Of a DNA stretch of 38,247 nt, positions 16,242-24,965 are shown in pieces. The notes beneath the pieces are model-generated. The model made no database searches. It was not told the origin of the DNA and worked only from the letters and a program-made list of their open reading frames with translations. The stretch comes from Planctomycetota bacterium. Its GTDB lineage: Bacteria; Planctomycetota; UBA1135. The DNA lies in assembly GCA_021776925.1 (NCBI GenBank), contig JAJFFB010000099.1, positions 1 to 38,247 on the forward strand, given 5' to 3'. How positions within the stretch are numbered: position 1 is the stretch's first letter; the number at the start of each line of letters is the position of its first letter. The position numbers were made by a program, and so were the translations under genes.

Positions 16242-16454
16242 TCAGGAATCGCCCTTGTGCGCCTGACGGTCGCGATACCACTGCAGCAGGGCCTGGCGGT
16301 CGCGCTCGAGGCTGTCGCCGGACAACTTGCGGAAGGCCTCGGTGACCGCCTGGGCGACCTCGTCGCTGACCTTGGCGACCTTTTCACTGGAGCGCCTGGT
16401 TACGGCATGGGATGGAGCATCCGAACCCGCTGGCGACACGGCCAGCGCAATCAT
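16242..16454 (-). CDS. Small exported protein of unknown function
   Basis: 70 aa from the ATG at 16454, 6 nt after the stop of the upstream 341-aa gene on the same strand, so it is co-transcribed. The start MIALAVSPAGSDAPSHAV is short and only weakly signal-like. The rest is highly charged and helical: SEKVAKVSDEVAQAVTEAFRKL and SLERDRQALLQWYRDRQ. It could be a small coiled-coil partner of the upstream protein. No homologue is recognised. A short frame in high-GC DNA can arise by chance, but the tight spacing and regular amphipathic pattern favour a real gene. Confidence 0.6.
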   Translation of the reverse strand: MIALAVSPAGSDAPSHAVTRRSSEKVAKVSDEVAQAVTEAFRKLSGDSLERDRQALLQWYRDRQAHKGDS

Positions 16455-16460
16455 GCCCGG

Positions 16461-17486
16461 TCACGATCCGCCTGGCTGCGCCATCGGCAACCCGGCGAGC
16501 GGATTGCGCGGTTCGCGCTGACGGTCTTCGACCAACAGCGTCATGCCGCCGATGGAGATCTTGCGACCTGCACGGCTGTCCTTGGCGGCCATCGCCAGCA
16601 CCAGCGGTGCCTCGGCCTGGTCGGGCAGATGATCGACCAGGTTCCAGGCCGCCCGGATACGCAGTTCATCTTTCCAGCGAAAGAGAATGTCGGCCCAGTA
16701 CTGGCGCGCGTGGTTGGGCCACAATTGGGAGATGCCGTCGGCGCAGCCATCGCGGACCAGCGGATTATCATGCAGGATGCTCTGATCCAGGATCACCGCG
16801 CCGAGCATGGCATCCATCGACAATTGGCGACCGGCAACCACCGCCCCCGCGCGGGCAAAAAAAGGATTGCGGCTGCCCAATGCACGATGCAGATCAACTC
16901 CAGTGATCTGACGAACGCCTATTCCGGACTGGCCGGGGATCACCTCTTCCATCAGGCGCCCGGTGTAGAGCAAAGCCTCGGGGCCTTTGATCTTGCTGGC
17001 CTGCTTCCACAGCCATTCGACCCGTTCGTCGGTCGACAGTTTATTGGAAACCGGATTCAGTCGGCCGCCCCAATCTTGCAGTGCCTGTCCGGCAGCGACC
17101 AGTTCGCGCGCGCGTTGAACTTGGTGCTCGCCCTCGGCATCCGCCTGGAGCTGCTCCAGGTGTGCAGTGAGTTCGATCAGTTCGGCCAGACGCCCATCGG
17201 CGTTGAGTTCCTCGACCACCGCCATCAGGTCCATGTCCGGCCGCGCTTCCAGGTCGTGGCGCCAGCGCGCCTGCTGCGGCGCCTTGAGCACCACGGCAAC
17301 GGGATCCAACGGAGTGAAATACAAACCGTAAGGTGTATGGAACTCGCGCGCTCCAGACGCGGGTTTCTCGGCGACCTCGATGCGCACTCCGGATCGGGTC
17401 ATCGCGATCCAACCGGCTTCGGCTGGATCCTGCAGGTCGGGAGCCGCCCAAGCGGCCAAAATCATCGTGGTGAGGGCTGACAGCAT
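16461..17486 (-). CDS. Exported protein of unknown function
   Basis: 341 aa from the ATG at 17486 (MLSALTTMILAAWAAP, a signal or membrane segment). A TTG at 17519 would add 11 residues including one Arg and is possible. After a small beta-rich part (about 20-65, containing FHTPYGLYFTPLDPVAV) the protein is mainly helical, with RPDMDLMAVVEELNADGRLAELIELTAHLEQLQ and later repeats, like TPR-type or armadillo-type helical repeats. No catalytic motif. It forms a two-gene unit with the 70-aa protein and diverges from the large lipoprotein gene across about 63-96 bases. Function unknown. Confidence 0.75.
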   Translation of the reverse strand: MLSALTTMILAAWAAPDLQDPAEAGWIAMTRSGVRIEVAEKPASGAREFHTPYGLYFTPLDPVAVVLKAPQQARWRHDLEARPDMDLMAVVEELNADGRLAELIELTAHLEQLQADAEGEHQVQRARELVAAGQALQDWGGRLNPVSNKLSTDERVEWLWKQASKIKGPEALLYTGRLMEEVIPGQSGIGVRQITGVDLHRALGSRNPFFARAGAVVAGRQLSMDAMLGAVILDQSILHDNPLVRDGCADGISQLWPNHARQYWADILFRWKDELRIRAAWNLVDHLPDQAEAPLVLAMAAKDSRAGRKISIGGMTLLVEDRQREPRNPLAGLPMAQPGGS

Positions 17487-17568
17487 GATCAAGGTCTGAA
17501 ACCAGCCTATCCGCCACAACGCCCGGGGTCACGCCGCTCCTTGCCGAAAGCTCGAACAGTGTCCTTGT

Positions 17569-17574
17569 TAAGAT
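17569..17574 (+). promoter_or_regulatory. -10-like element close to the start at 17583
   Basis: TAAGAT (5 of 6 matches to TATAAT) ends 8 nt before the ATG at 17583. No well-placed -35 is visible. Another member of the short-spaced set that suggests leaderless transcripts. Confidence 0.35.
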
Positions 17575-17582
17575 TCCGCCCT

Positions 17583-20126
17583 ATGAACCATTTCTTTTGC
17601 GCAGCAGCTTGGATTTCGATCGCCCTTGTTTCTTGCGGCGACGGCTATTCCTCCGGGCTGGCCTCAGGGAGGGAATTAATACGGATCCCGATGTCGGAGG
17701 TCCCTGGATTCCAAGGTTCGGTGCCGACCCAAGTTGCTTATGCCGACTCCGCCACCCTGGGCCTCGGCTTTCCCTCCCACTGGGAAAACCGCGTCGAGGA
17801 TTCCGCAGGGGCCGCTGTGGACGGTCTGTCCCTGGAATTGTGGTGCCTTCCCAATCAATACTACGGATGGTCCCGTCTCGACTGGGTTCTCATTCAGACG
17901 ACCTCCACCAGCCCGGACGGCAGTTTCCGCTTGCCAACTGTTTCTGGCGCCGCCGTGTCGCGCTTGCTCACGGTCCCTCCAGATTCGCCCAAGGTGTGCC
18001 TCGACGAACGGCTGAATTTTCTGGGTGAGTCCTGGCAGCGGGTCCTGGCTCTTCCAGCCCAAGGATCGATCCAGGGCACCTTGTTGGACTCGTCGGGCAG
18101 TCCTCTGGGCGGTCGAACGATCCTGATGCAGGCCGAGACCAGCGAGACAGGACCTTTCAACGATCCGGTCATCAACCAAGCGCACTGGTTTTCACCCCCT
18201 CCTGAGACTCGCCTGTTTTCATCTCTGGGCTACTTTCCTCCGGCTCCCGGAGAAGATCCCTCGCGAGTGGTCACCGATGCGGAGGGCCGCTTCCGCTTTG
18301 CGGGCTCCTTTGTCCAGCTGCAGGTGGTTTACCTGGAACCTGATGGAACCCCCCACCTGGCCGCAACAGGAGTGCGTTCCGGCGAGGATCTGGTCATCCG
18401 AGAACACCGATTCCATCCGACTGCGGTCGAGCTTGTTGGCGAGTACCAACGCCATCTCCACGAGGCTCAAATCGCCTGGCGGCGCGAAAGCTGCTGGGAC
18501 ACAAAGGTCTCACTTGTTCGCGCCACTCAGGTTCCTTCCTCGGCGAGTTTCGACTTGATGGTGGAAGACCCGGAACAACTCACTCTCGCTGCACGAATTT
18601 CCGCCAGACATCCTTGGGTCTACCTCCTTCAGGATGAAGATGATCCGTCCCGCTTCGAAATCCCTTCCCACACCAGCATGTTGATAGAGGTTGTCGACCA
18701 GCAGCAGCGGCCGCTGGACAAGCTGAGTTTTGGTCTTCGACCCTATTGGAATGCCTCCGGTGAGGATGAGATCTTTGCACTTCCTGCCAAGAAAAAGGGG
18801 GCGGGCAAATGGACAACCGCTCCTCTCTGGTACGAGGAATCGATGATCTTGGCCCTTCGCGAGGGCTATGAACCGAAATGGAAATACGCAATCGAGGACT
18901 TCCTTGGGGAAACCAGCATCTACTGCGTTATGACCCCGAGGGTGCCGCTCACGGTTCGGGTCCAAAGCGTGTCCACCGGACAACCCATTGCGGGAATCCA
19001 CGTCCTGGTTCACCAGGCCGGCCCCCAGTACGCCCTCGGAATGACCGATCACAAAGGAAAGCTCGCCGTTCAAATGGCTGCTGAACCCGATTCGGTGATC
19101 GAGGTCCAGGCACGGCATCAGAGCTTTGAAATGGAATGGAATGGCATAGACCCCGAGGTTGTTTTTTCCTTGGAGGAACCGACCGTACAGAAGATCCGGG
19201 TGGTTCATCCCGACCCAGGTTCCCTGGAGCTCGAGGTCATGCTGCGCAGACCTGAACCGGCGGGCAAGTTCGGAATGGATTTCCTTCGGCGCACTCAGCT
19301 GCCCCTGGACGCGGATGGAAGTGCTGAGTTTTCCATTTCAGGAATCACCGATGCGGTTCTCAACCTGCATCCGCTCGATCAGCCTGACATCCTGCTGAGC
19401 CGCTGGTTGGTTCGCCTGGATCCTGGGACTGGGTCCGAACTGGTCTTGAATGCAGTAGACGGTTGGGACCGCCCCTTGGCGGTTTGGAAAGGGAGGATCA
19501 CTGTCGAGGGTGCCCCGGTTCCTGGATTCATGCACTTTCGATTCACGCCTGGAGCCCGTAGTGAAAAGGATCTGTCGATACCGCAACCGGGAGATTGGAA
19601 CAAGGAGGCCTTCCGCGGGCAGGAATTCGGCTCCATTCCACGCTTGGATGATTCGGATTACCGTATCCCGGTGAACGAGAACGGCGAATTCTATGCCCAG
19701 GTTCCGGCGGGCGCGGTCTACGCGGAACCTCATCTTCCAGGCGTCGCCGCCGGACAATTCGGCCTTGGCTTTGAACGGATTCTGCTCGAGGAAGACCAGA
19801 CCCATGTCAGCGACCTGGATTTCAAGCTGGGCAAGCTGACCATTCAGGCCAGGCTATCCGACGGACAGGCGGCCTCAAGAATCTGGATCATGGTGGTTCA
19901 TCATGACGAGTTCTTGACCACGCGCTCCTTGCGTAGCGATGGACATGGCCGCCTGGATCTTGACCTGGTAGCAGGCAAGTACGGTTTGGTGGCCCTGCCA
20001 CCGGGCAGCAATAAACCGGAAAGTCGCACCGACTCCTTGCCGGCAGGCGCTGAGCGAACCGTACTCAGCCTGTCTGCGGGTGAGACCTTGTCCTGGAATC
20101 CCGAAATCCGCCAGGATTCTCAGTAG
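17583..20126 (+). CDS. Large lipoprotein with carboxypeptidase-regulatory-like repeats
   Basis: 847 aa from the ATG at 17583, giving a signal peptide with lipobox LVSC (lipid-modified Cys near 16). Several beta-sandwich units resemble carboxypeptidase regulatory-like (CarboxypepD_reg) domains: one near 60-110 (RVEDSAGAAVDGLSLELW), one near 165-265 (GTLLDSSGSPLGGRTILMQ ... DAEGRFRFAGSF), one near 450-510 (VRVQSVSTGQPIAGIHVLV ... DHKGKLAVQM), plus later repeats. Two local samples suggest lower GC here than in the neighbouring protease gene. It overlaps the convergent esterase gene by 7 nt. Probably a surface protein; no enzyme motif. Possibly a more recent arrival, based on composition. Confidence 0.82.
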   Translation: MNHFFCAAAWISIALVSCGDGYSSGLASGRELIRIPMSEVPGFQGSVPTQVAYADSATLGLGFPSHWENRVEDSAGAAVDGLSLELWCLPNQYYGWSRLDWVLIQTTSTSPDGSFRLPTVSGAAVSRLLTVPPDSPKVCLDERLNFLGESWQRVLALPAQGSIQGTLLDSSGSPLGGRTILMQAETSETGPFNDPVINQAHWFSPPPETRLFSSLGYFPPAPGEDPSRVVTDAEGRFRFAGSFVQLQVVYLEPDGTPHLAATGVRSGEDLVIREHRFHPTAVELVGEYQRHLHEAQIAWRRESCWDTKVSLVRATQVPSSASFDLMVEDPEQLTLAARISARHPWVYLLQDEDDPSRFEIPSHTSMLIEVVDQQQRPLDKLSFGLRPYWNASGEDEIFALPAKKKGAGKWTTAPLWYEESMILALREGYEPKWKYAIEDFLGETSIYCVMTPRVPLTVRVQSVSTGQPIAGIHVLVHQAGPQYALGMTDHKGKLAVQMAAEPDSVIEVQARHQSFEMEWNGIDPEVVFSLEEPTVQKIRVVHPDPGSLELEVMLRRPEPAGKFGMDFLRRTQLPLDADGSAEFSISGITDAVLNLHPLDQPDILLSRWLVRLDPGTGSELVLNAVDGWDRPLAVWKGRITVEGAPVPGFMHFRFTPGARSEKDLSIPQPGDWNKEAFRGQEFGSIPRLDDSDYRIPVNENGEFYAQVPAGAVYAEPHLPGVAAGQFGLGFERILLEEDQTHVSDLDFKLGKLTIQARLSDGQAASRIWIMVVHHDEFLTTRSLRSDGHGRLDLDLVAGKYGLVALPPGSNKPESRTDSLPAGAERTVLSLSAGETLSWNPEIRQDSQ

Positions 20127-21889
20127 CGCCAGCTGCGGAGGTCGGCGCCGGCAGGGGCGTTGGCTTCGATCAATTCGAGGATGCGCGGCAGGTACATGGT
20201 GTGGTAGCGCAGGCGCGAGATCGCGTTGGGGTTCTTGTGGTCGCCATTCCAGCAGTGTTCGGCGCGGTCACCGTACTCGACCACGCCGGCGTAGTAGGGC
20301 TCGGAGGTGGATTCGAGGAACTCCTCCATCAGATAGACCGCGTTGTTCAGGTAGTAGTTGTCCATCGTGCCGCAGTAGAGGTGGATCTTGCCCGCCAGCT
20401 TCGGGCCCAAGGTCTTCCAGTCGCGCTGCATGATGTGGCGCAGGTCGTAGTTCTCGCGCCAGTATGCGGCAACCTGCGCGTCGATCTCGCCGCTGCGTTT
20501 GTCCCAGATGCGTTGCGGATAGCCGTCCTCTCCCATCGGACTGTAGACCGCTTCCCAGATGTCCCACTGCTGGCCCGAGCGTGAGTGCGTGCCCAACACC
20601 AGTTCGCGCTGGTTCATCTCCTCCAAGGTCGCACTGACGTGGCCGAGCCAGTCGCGGCGTCCGGGGCGCGGGGTGCGTTTCCACTGGCTGTCGAGGTAGT
20701 AGGCGTTGCGGTCCTTGTAGATGTCGACCACCGTGTAGGCGCGGAAGTCGATCGGATCCGGGCAGGCGGCGAAGCAGCCGTTGAATTCGTCGGGATAGAA
20801 CACCTGTGCGGCCAAGGCCTCCCAGCCGCCGGTCGATCCGCCATAGGTGAAGCGCGCCCAGCCCTCGCCGAGACAGCGGAACTGTTCCTCGATATAGGGA
20901 ATCAGCTCGTACATGATCGCGTCGCCGTAGGGACCGAGGTTGGCAGAATTGACCGCGTAGGAGTCGTCGTAATAAGGATTGGCGTGCTGGATCTGGATGA
21001 CGACGAAACGTGGGAAGTCCGGCGCGGTCCACTGTTGGAACAGCGCATAGGCTTCTTCCTGCTGAACGCGGTTGTAGCCCGCCATCTTGAAGCGGTCGCT
21101 GTAGTCGTCCTGCAGATCAGAGTCGGGCGGGGTCTCGCGGAAGCCGCCAAAGGTGTAGGGAAAGTGGCCGTGGTTGACCATCAGCGGATAGCGCGCCTCG
21201 GGGTGGTCGTCGAAGCCGTGCGGCAGCAGCACCACGGCGCCCAATTCCATGTCGCGGCCCCAGAAATCGGACAGCAAGCGGCTGCGCATCTTGAGGTGTT
21301 TGATGTAACGCGTGTCCGCCGGAGTGGCGATCGGCGCGATGACCTGATCCATGACCAGGCTGATGCTGCGCAGGTCCTGGGTGTCGTGACTCCAGGTGAG
21401 CGGGGTGCTGTAGGGATTGCCCGGTGCGCGGTTCCAGTGCTGGCCTTCGCCCCGGTCCATCGGCAGTTTCACGCTCTTGCGGTTGGCCAGACGGAAGGTC
21501 TCGTAGCGGTGGAAAAGAACCTGCACCTGATACTCACCTGACGGAAGCTGATTCAGATCGCCCAACGGGTATCCGGCCACTGCCGCATCGATGACCTGCA
21601 CGGTGCCGGGCTGCCAGTCGACCACGTCGAGGCCAAAAATCTGCTGCGTCTGCGGGCCGTCCTGGATCTGAAAGCGCGGTTCGGCGCTGGCGTCGCTGGA
21701 CACCATCAGGAACAGCCGTCCGTCCAAGGGGCTCGCGGCTATCTGGTGCGGATACGCGATCTCGAAGCGTGGACCCAGCGTAGCGGACTGGGCGCCCAGG
21801 CTTGCGCCGGCCCCCATGGTGGTCAGGAGGATCGTCGCCGTGAGCAGCAGAGCGGAACACGAGCGTTGGGCAAGGAGGCGGGGCAACAT
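20120..21889 (-). CDS. Exported alpha/beta-hydrolase, esterase D-like
   Basis: 589 aa from the ATG at 21889. Signal peptide ends near SLGAQS. After an N-terminal beta domain (about 40-215) comes an alpha/beta-hydrolase domain: GAVVLLPHGF and YPLMVNHGHFPY (oxyanion region), the nucleophile elbow FTYGGSTGGWEALA with Ser352 in G-G-S-T-G, and a C-terminal HCWNGDH that may supply the catalytic His. The fold is that of the esterase D/PHB depolymerase-like group; the substrate is not predictable. The 3' end overlaps the convergent lipoprotein gene by 7 bases. TTGGCG-18-AATAAT ends 8 nt before the ATG, so its mRNA may be leaderless. Confidence 0.85.
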   Translation of the reverse strand: MLPRLLAQRSCSALLLTATILLTTMGAGASLGAQSATLGPRFEIAYPHQIAASPLDGRLFLMVSSDASAEPRFQIQDGPQTQQIFGLDVVDWQPGTVQVIDAAVAGYPLGDLNQLPSGEYQVQVLFHRYETFRLANRKSVKLPMDRGEGQHWNRAPGNPYSTPLTWSHDTQDLRSISLVMDQVIAPIATPADTRYIKHLKMRSRLLSDFWGRDMELGAVVLLPHGFDDHPEARYPLMVNHGHFPYTFGGFRETPPDSDLQDDYSDRFKMAGYNRVQQEEAYALFQQWTAPDFPRFVVIQIQHANPYYDDSYAVNSANLGPYGDAIMYELIPYIEEQFRCLGEGWARFTYGGSTGGWEALAAQVFYPDEFNGCFAACPDPIDFRAYTVVDIYKDRNAYYLDSQWKRTPRPGRRDWLGHVSATLEEMNQRELVLGTHSRSGQQWDIWEAVYSPMGEDGYPQRIWDKRSGEIDAQVAAYWRENYDLRHIMQRDWKTLGPKLAGKIHLYCGTMDNYYLNNAVYLMEEFLESTSEPYYAGVVEYGDRAEHCWNGDHKNPNAISRLRYHTMYLPRILELIEANAPAGADLRSWRY

Positions 21890-21897
21890 GGCACCCC

Positions 21898-21927
21898 ATT
21901 ATTCCGATTCCTTGTTATCCTCGCCAA
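21898..21927 (-). promoter_or_regulatory. Promoter of the esterase gene
   Basis: On the minus strand TTGGCG (21922-21927), an 18-nt spacer and AATAAT (21898-21903) form the best-spaced sigma70-like promoter in the window. Only 8 nt separate the -10 from the ATG at 21889. Confidence 0.5.
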
Positions 21928-21998
21928 GTTGGAGTCGGCGTCCGTTTTGCGCACGCCCTCTGCCCTTTCCTCTCCCACCCCTGCCCCTGAAAGCACCC

Positions 21999-24512
21999 AT
22001 GAGACCCAAGCCCCTCCTCCTCATCTTGACACTGCTGCTGGCAGCGCCGCTCGACGCACAGCGGCCCGACCGCCCGCGCCGCGGCGAAGGCGGCGGTTTC
22101 TCGCGCGGTGGTCAAGAGGACGCGGGCGCGGCCTCCGAAAGCAGCAAAGGCGGGGTCAAGGACTACGACGAAGTCATCAAGGAGGACTTCAAGTCCGACA
22201 ACGGCTTGTTCCTGGTCCATCGCGGCGACGACAAGGTCTACTACGAGATCCCGCAAGAGAGGTTCGGCGAGGACATGCTGTGGGTCACCCAGATCGCCAA
22301 GACCCAGGCCGGTTTCGGCTACGGCGGCACCGGCGTGGGCAACCGCGTGGTGCGCTGGGAACTGCACGACGAAAAGGTCCTGCTGCGTGACATCAAGTTC
22401 ACCATCCGCAACCAGGACGACGACACGGTGCGCAACGCGGTCGAGGCAACTTCGCTGGCGCCGATCATCAAGTCCTTCCCGGTCAAGGCCTGGGGCAAGG
22501 ACAAGCGCGCGGTGATCGATGTCACCGGCCTGTTCATGGACGACCTCAAGGAGTTCAGCGCCGCGCGGCGGCTCAACGGCTCGGGAGTCGACAAGAGCCG
22601 TACCTTCGTCGAGGAGGTCAAGTCCTTCCCCGAGAACATCGAAGCCAAGGTGCTGATGACCTACCGCCTGTCGGCGAGCCAGCCGACCGGTGGCTTCGGT
22701 CGTCGCGGCGGCGGCACGCGCCGCGACCCGAGTCAGAGCGCGGTCACCGTGCAGCTGCACCACTCGATGGTCAAACTGCCCGACCAGCCGATGACCCCGC
22801 GCGAGCGCGACGACCGCGTCGGCTTCTTCGGTGTTTCCTTCGAGGAGTACGGTGGCAGCGACCACGAAGTCGAGACCGTCCGCTACATCAGCCGCTGGCG
22901 CCTGGAGAAGAAAGACCCGAGCGCCGCGGTCTCTGATCCGGTCCAGCCGATCGTCTTCCACGTCGGCCGCGGGGTGCCCGAGAAGTGGCGCCCGTGGGTG
23001 CACAAAGGCATTGAAATGTGGCAGCCGGCCTTCGAGGCCGCCGGTTTCAGCAACGCGATCATCGCCAAGGATGCGCCCTCGGCGCAGGAAAACCCGGACT
23101 GGGACGCCGAAGACGCACGTTATTCCAGCATCCGCTGGCTGCCGTCGACCACCGAGAACGCCATGGGCCCGCACGTTTCCGACCCGCGCACCGGCGAGAT
23201 CCTCGAGTCGGACATCCTGGTCTACCACAACGTGCTCAAGCTGATCCGCGACTGGTACTTCGTGCAGGCCTCGCCCAACGACCCGGCGGCGCAATCGCTG
23301 CCGCTGGCCGATGACACCATGGGGCGAGCGCTGGCCTACGTGATCGCGCATGAAGTCGGCCATACGCTCGGCTTCCCGCACAACATGAAGGCTTCCTCGA
23401 CCTACACAGTGGCGCAGCTGCGCGACCCCGAGTTCACCGCCGAGTACGGGACCGAGGCCTCGATCATGGACTACGGGCGTTTCAACTACGTCGCCCAGCC
23501 CGGCGACGGCGCGCGCCTGATTCCGTTGATCGGACCCTACGATTTCTACGCGGTGGAATGGGGCTATCGCCAATACTCCGACGCCGCTGCCGAACGCGAC
23601 GGCCTGGACGCGCTGCTGGCCAAACAGGTCGACAACCCGATGCTGCGTTTCGGCGATCCCAACGCGTCTGAAGACCCCTCGCAGCAGACCGAAGACCTCG
23701 GTGCCGACCCGATCGGGGCCACCGACATGGGCCTCAAGAACCTCGACCGCGTGGCTTCCTATCTGGTCGACGCGTGCTGCAAGGAGGGCGAGGACTACGA
23801 CCTGCTGCGCAACATGTACGACCAGGTCGTCGGCCAGCGCAACCGCGAGCTGATGCACGTTGCCAATCTGGTCGGCGGGGTGCACCGCGCCAACCTGCGT
23901 TTCGGCGATGCCGATCAGGTCTACTTCCCGGTCGATCGAGCGCGGCAGGCGAGTGCGATCGCCTTCCTGCATGAGCGCGCCTTCACCACGCCGCAGTCGC
24001 TGATCGACCCGGAGCTGTTGCAGCGGCTGGAAGCGGGCGGCGCACCGGACCGCATCCTTTCCAGCCAGAAGCGGCTGTTGGGTGCTCTGATCAGCTCAGC
24101 GCGGGTCAAGCGCATGTCGGAACACGCCAGCCGCACCACCCCGGACGAGCATTACGCTCCGCTGGCGATGCTACGTGACCTGCGCATGGGGATCTGGAGC
24201 GAATTGGATCAGGACGAGGTCAGCATCGATCTGTACCGCCGCAACCTGCAGCGCGCCCACGTCGAGATCCTCGCCGGCCAGCTCGGCGACGACTTCCCCG
24301 ACAGCGACCTGCCAGCGCTCGCCCGCGGGGAATTGTCTGCCCTGCACGGCGCCTTGCACAGCCTGCTGCGCTTCCCTGGGGGAACTGGTGACGAAGAAAC
24401 GCGCCTTCACCTTGAGGACCTCAATGCGCGCATTCAAGCGGCTTTGGATCCTAGGCCGAGCGGACAGCCCGAGATCAACGCCTCGCCCACCCCGCGCGCC
24501 GAGGTGAAGTGA
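21999..24512 (+). CDS. Exported zinc metalloprotease (DUF5117/DUF4953-type)
   Basis: 837 aa from the ATG at 21999, giving signal peptide MRPKPLLLILTLLLAAPLDAQ; the frame is open upstream without a better start. A low-complexity Arg/Gly/Ser-rich linker spans about 22-55. DUF5117-like beta domains precede a metzincin-type site: HEVGHTLGFPH with His451, Glu452, His455 and His461 (HExxHxxGxxH), followed by a SIMDYGRFNYVA Met-turn. Such proteins are large exported proteases found in Bacteroidota and Planctomycetota; substrates are largely unknown. The stop overlaps the next start as GTGA, so the small protein is co-translated. Confidence 0.93.
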   Translation: MRPKPLLLILTLLLAAPLDAQRPDRPRRGEGGGFSRGGQEDAGAASESSKGGVKDYDEVIKEDFKSDNGLFLVHRGDDKVYYEIPQERFGEDMLWVTQIAKTQAGFGYGGTGVGNRVVRWELHDEKVLLRDIKFTIRNQDDDTVRNAVEATSLAPIIKSFPVKAWGKDKRAVIDVTGLFMDDLKEFSAARRLNGSGVDKSRTFVEEVKSFPENIEAKVLMTYRLSASQPTGGFGRRGGGTRRDPSQSAVTVQLHHSMVKLPDQPMTPRERDDRVGFFGVSFEEYGGSDHEVETVRYISRWRLEKKDPSAAVSDPVQPIVFHVGRGVPEKWRPWVHKGIEMWQPAFEAAGFSNAIIAKDAPSAQENPDWDAEDARYSSIRWLPSTTENAMGPHVSDPRTGEILESDILVYHNVLKLIRDWYFVQASPNDPAAQSLPLADDTMGRALAYVIAHEVGHTLGFPHNMKASSTYTVAQLRDPEFTAEYGTEASIMDYGRFNYVAQPGDGARLIPLIGPYDFYAVEWGYRQYSDAAAERDGLDALLAKQVDNPMLRFGDPNASEDPSQQTEDLGADPIGATDMGLKNLDRVASYLVDACCKEGEDYDLLRNMYDQVVGQRNRELMHVANLVGGVHRANLRFGDADQVYFPVDRARQASAIAFLHERAFTTPQSLIDPELLQRLEAGGAPDRILSSQKRLLGALISSARVKRMSEHASRTTPDEHYAPLAMLRDLRMGIWSELDQDEVSIDLYRRNLQRAHVEILAGQLGDDFPDSDLPALARGELSALHGALHSLLRFPGGTGDEETRLHLEDLNARIQAALDPRPSGQPEINASPTPRAEVK

Positions 24513-24964
24513 ACGCGGTCGACAATCGTCTGCTGATCCTGCGTCTTCGCCGTGCCGTCCAGGGCACGGCGGATGACACCTCGGAACAGCTGTGGCTGGA
24601 TGCCAGCGAAGTGTTCGCCACCCACGACTGGGTGGACGAAGGCATTCGCAACGCGCTGCAGGCCCGCGACCGCGAGGTCCTGGGCCGACGCCTGGCCGAA
24701 TGGGAATCGGGCGCTCAACCCTATCCGGCCCCCGACCGGGTGATCCTCAAGCGCGCGCTCAAGGCCTTCCGCAAACGCATGAAGCTGCAGCAGCTTGACG
24801 AGGAATCAGGCATCGGCGGCGGGCCCTTCAGCAGCGGGCACAAGTCCTCCCTGGTGGCAATCCAGCCCCCGCCTCAATACCCAGCAGAGGTGTGGGATGA
24901 ACTCGCCTTGCAGGGCCGTTTGCGCGAGTCCTTGAAAGGCTTTTTCGAACTGGTCGAGGACTGA
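24509..24964 (+). CDS. Small protein coupled to the metalloprotease
   Basis: 151 aa starting with GTG at 24509, overlapping the protease stop by four bases. No signal peptide, so probably cytoplasmic. Mostly helical and charged (DREVLGRRLAEWESG, ILKRALKAFRKRMKLQQLDEESG), with a Gly/Ser-rich turn near 105-110 and a C-terminal helix. No family recognised. The coupling suggests dependence on the protease transcript, perhaps as a regulator, but nothing in the sequence shows this. It ends one base before the convergent oxidoreductase stop. Confidence 0.75.
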   Translation: MNAVDNRLLILRLRRAVQGTADDTSEQLWLDASEVFATHDWVDEGIRNALQARDREVLGRRLAEWESGAQPYPAPDRVILKRALKAFRKRMKLQQLDEESGIGGGPFSSGHKSSLVAIQPPPQYPAEVWDELALQGRLRESLKGFFELVED

Positions 24965-24965
24965 C

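Noticed and set aside
21915..23972. 685-codon minus-strand frame opposite the metalloprotease
   Set aside because: The plus strand encodes a signal peptide and an HExxHxxGxxH site. The antisense frame has no protein-like features.
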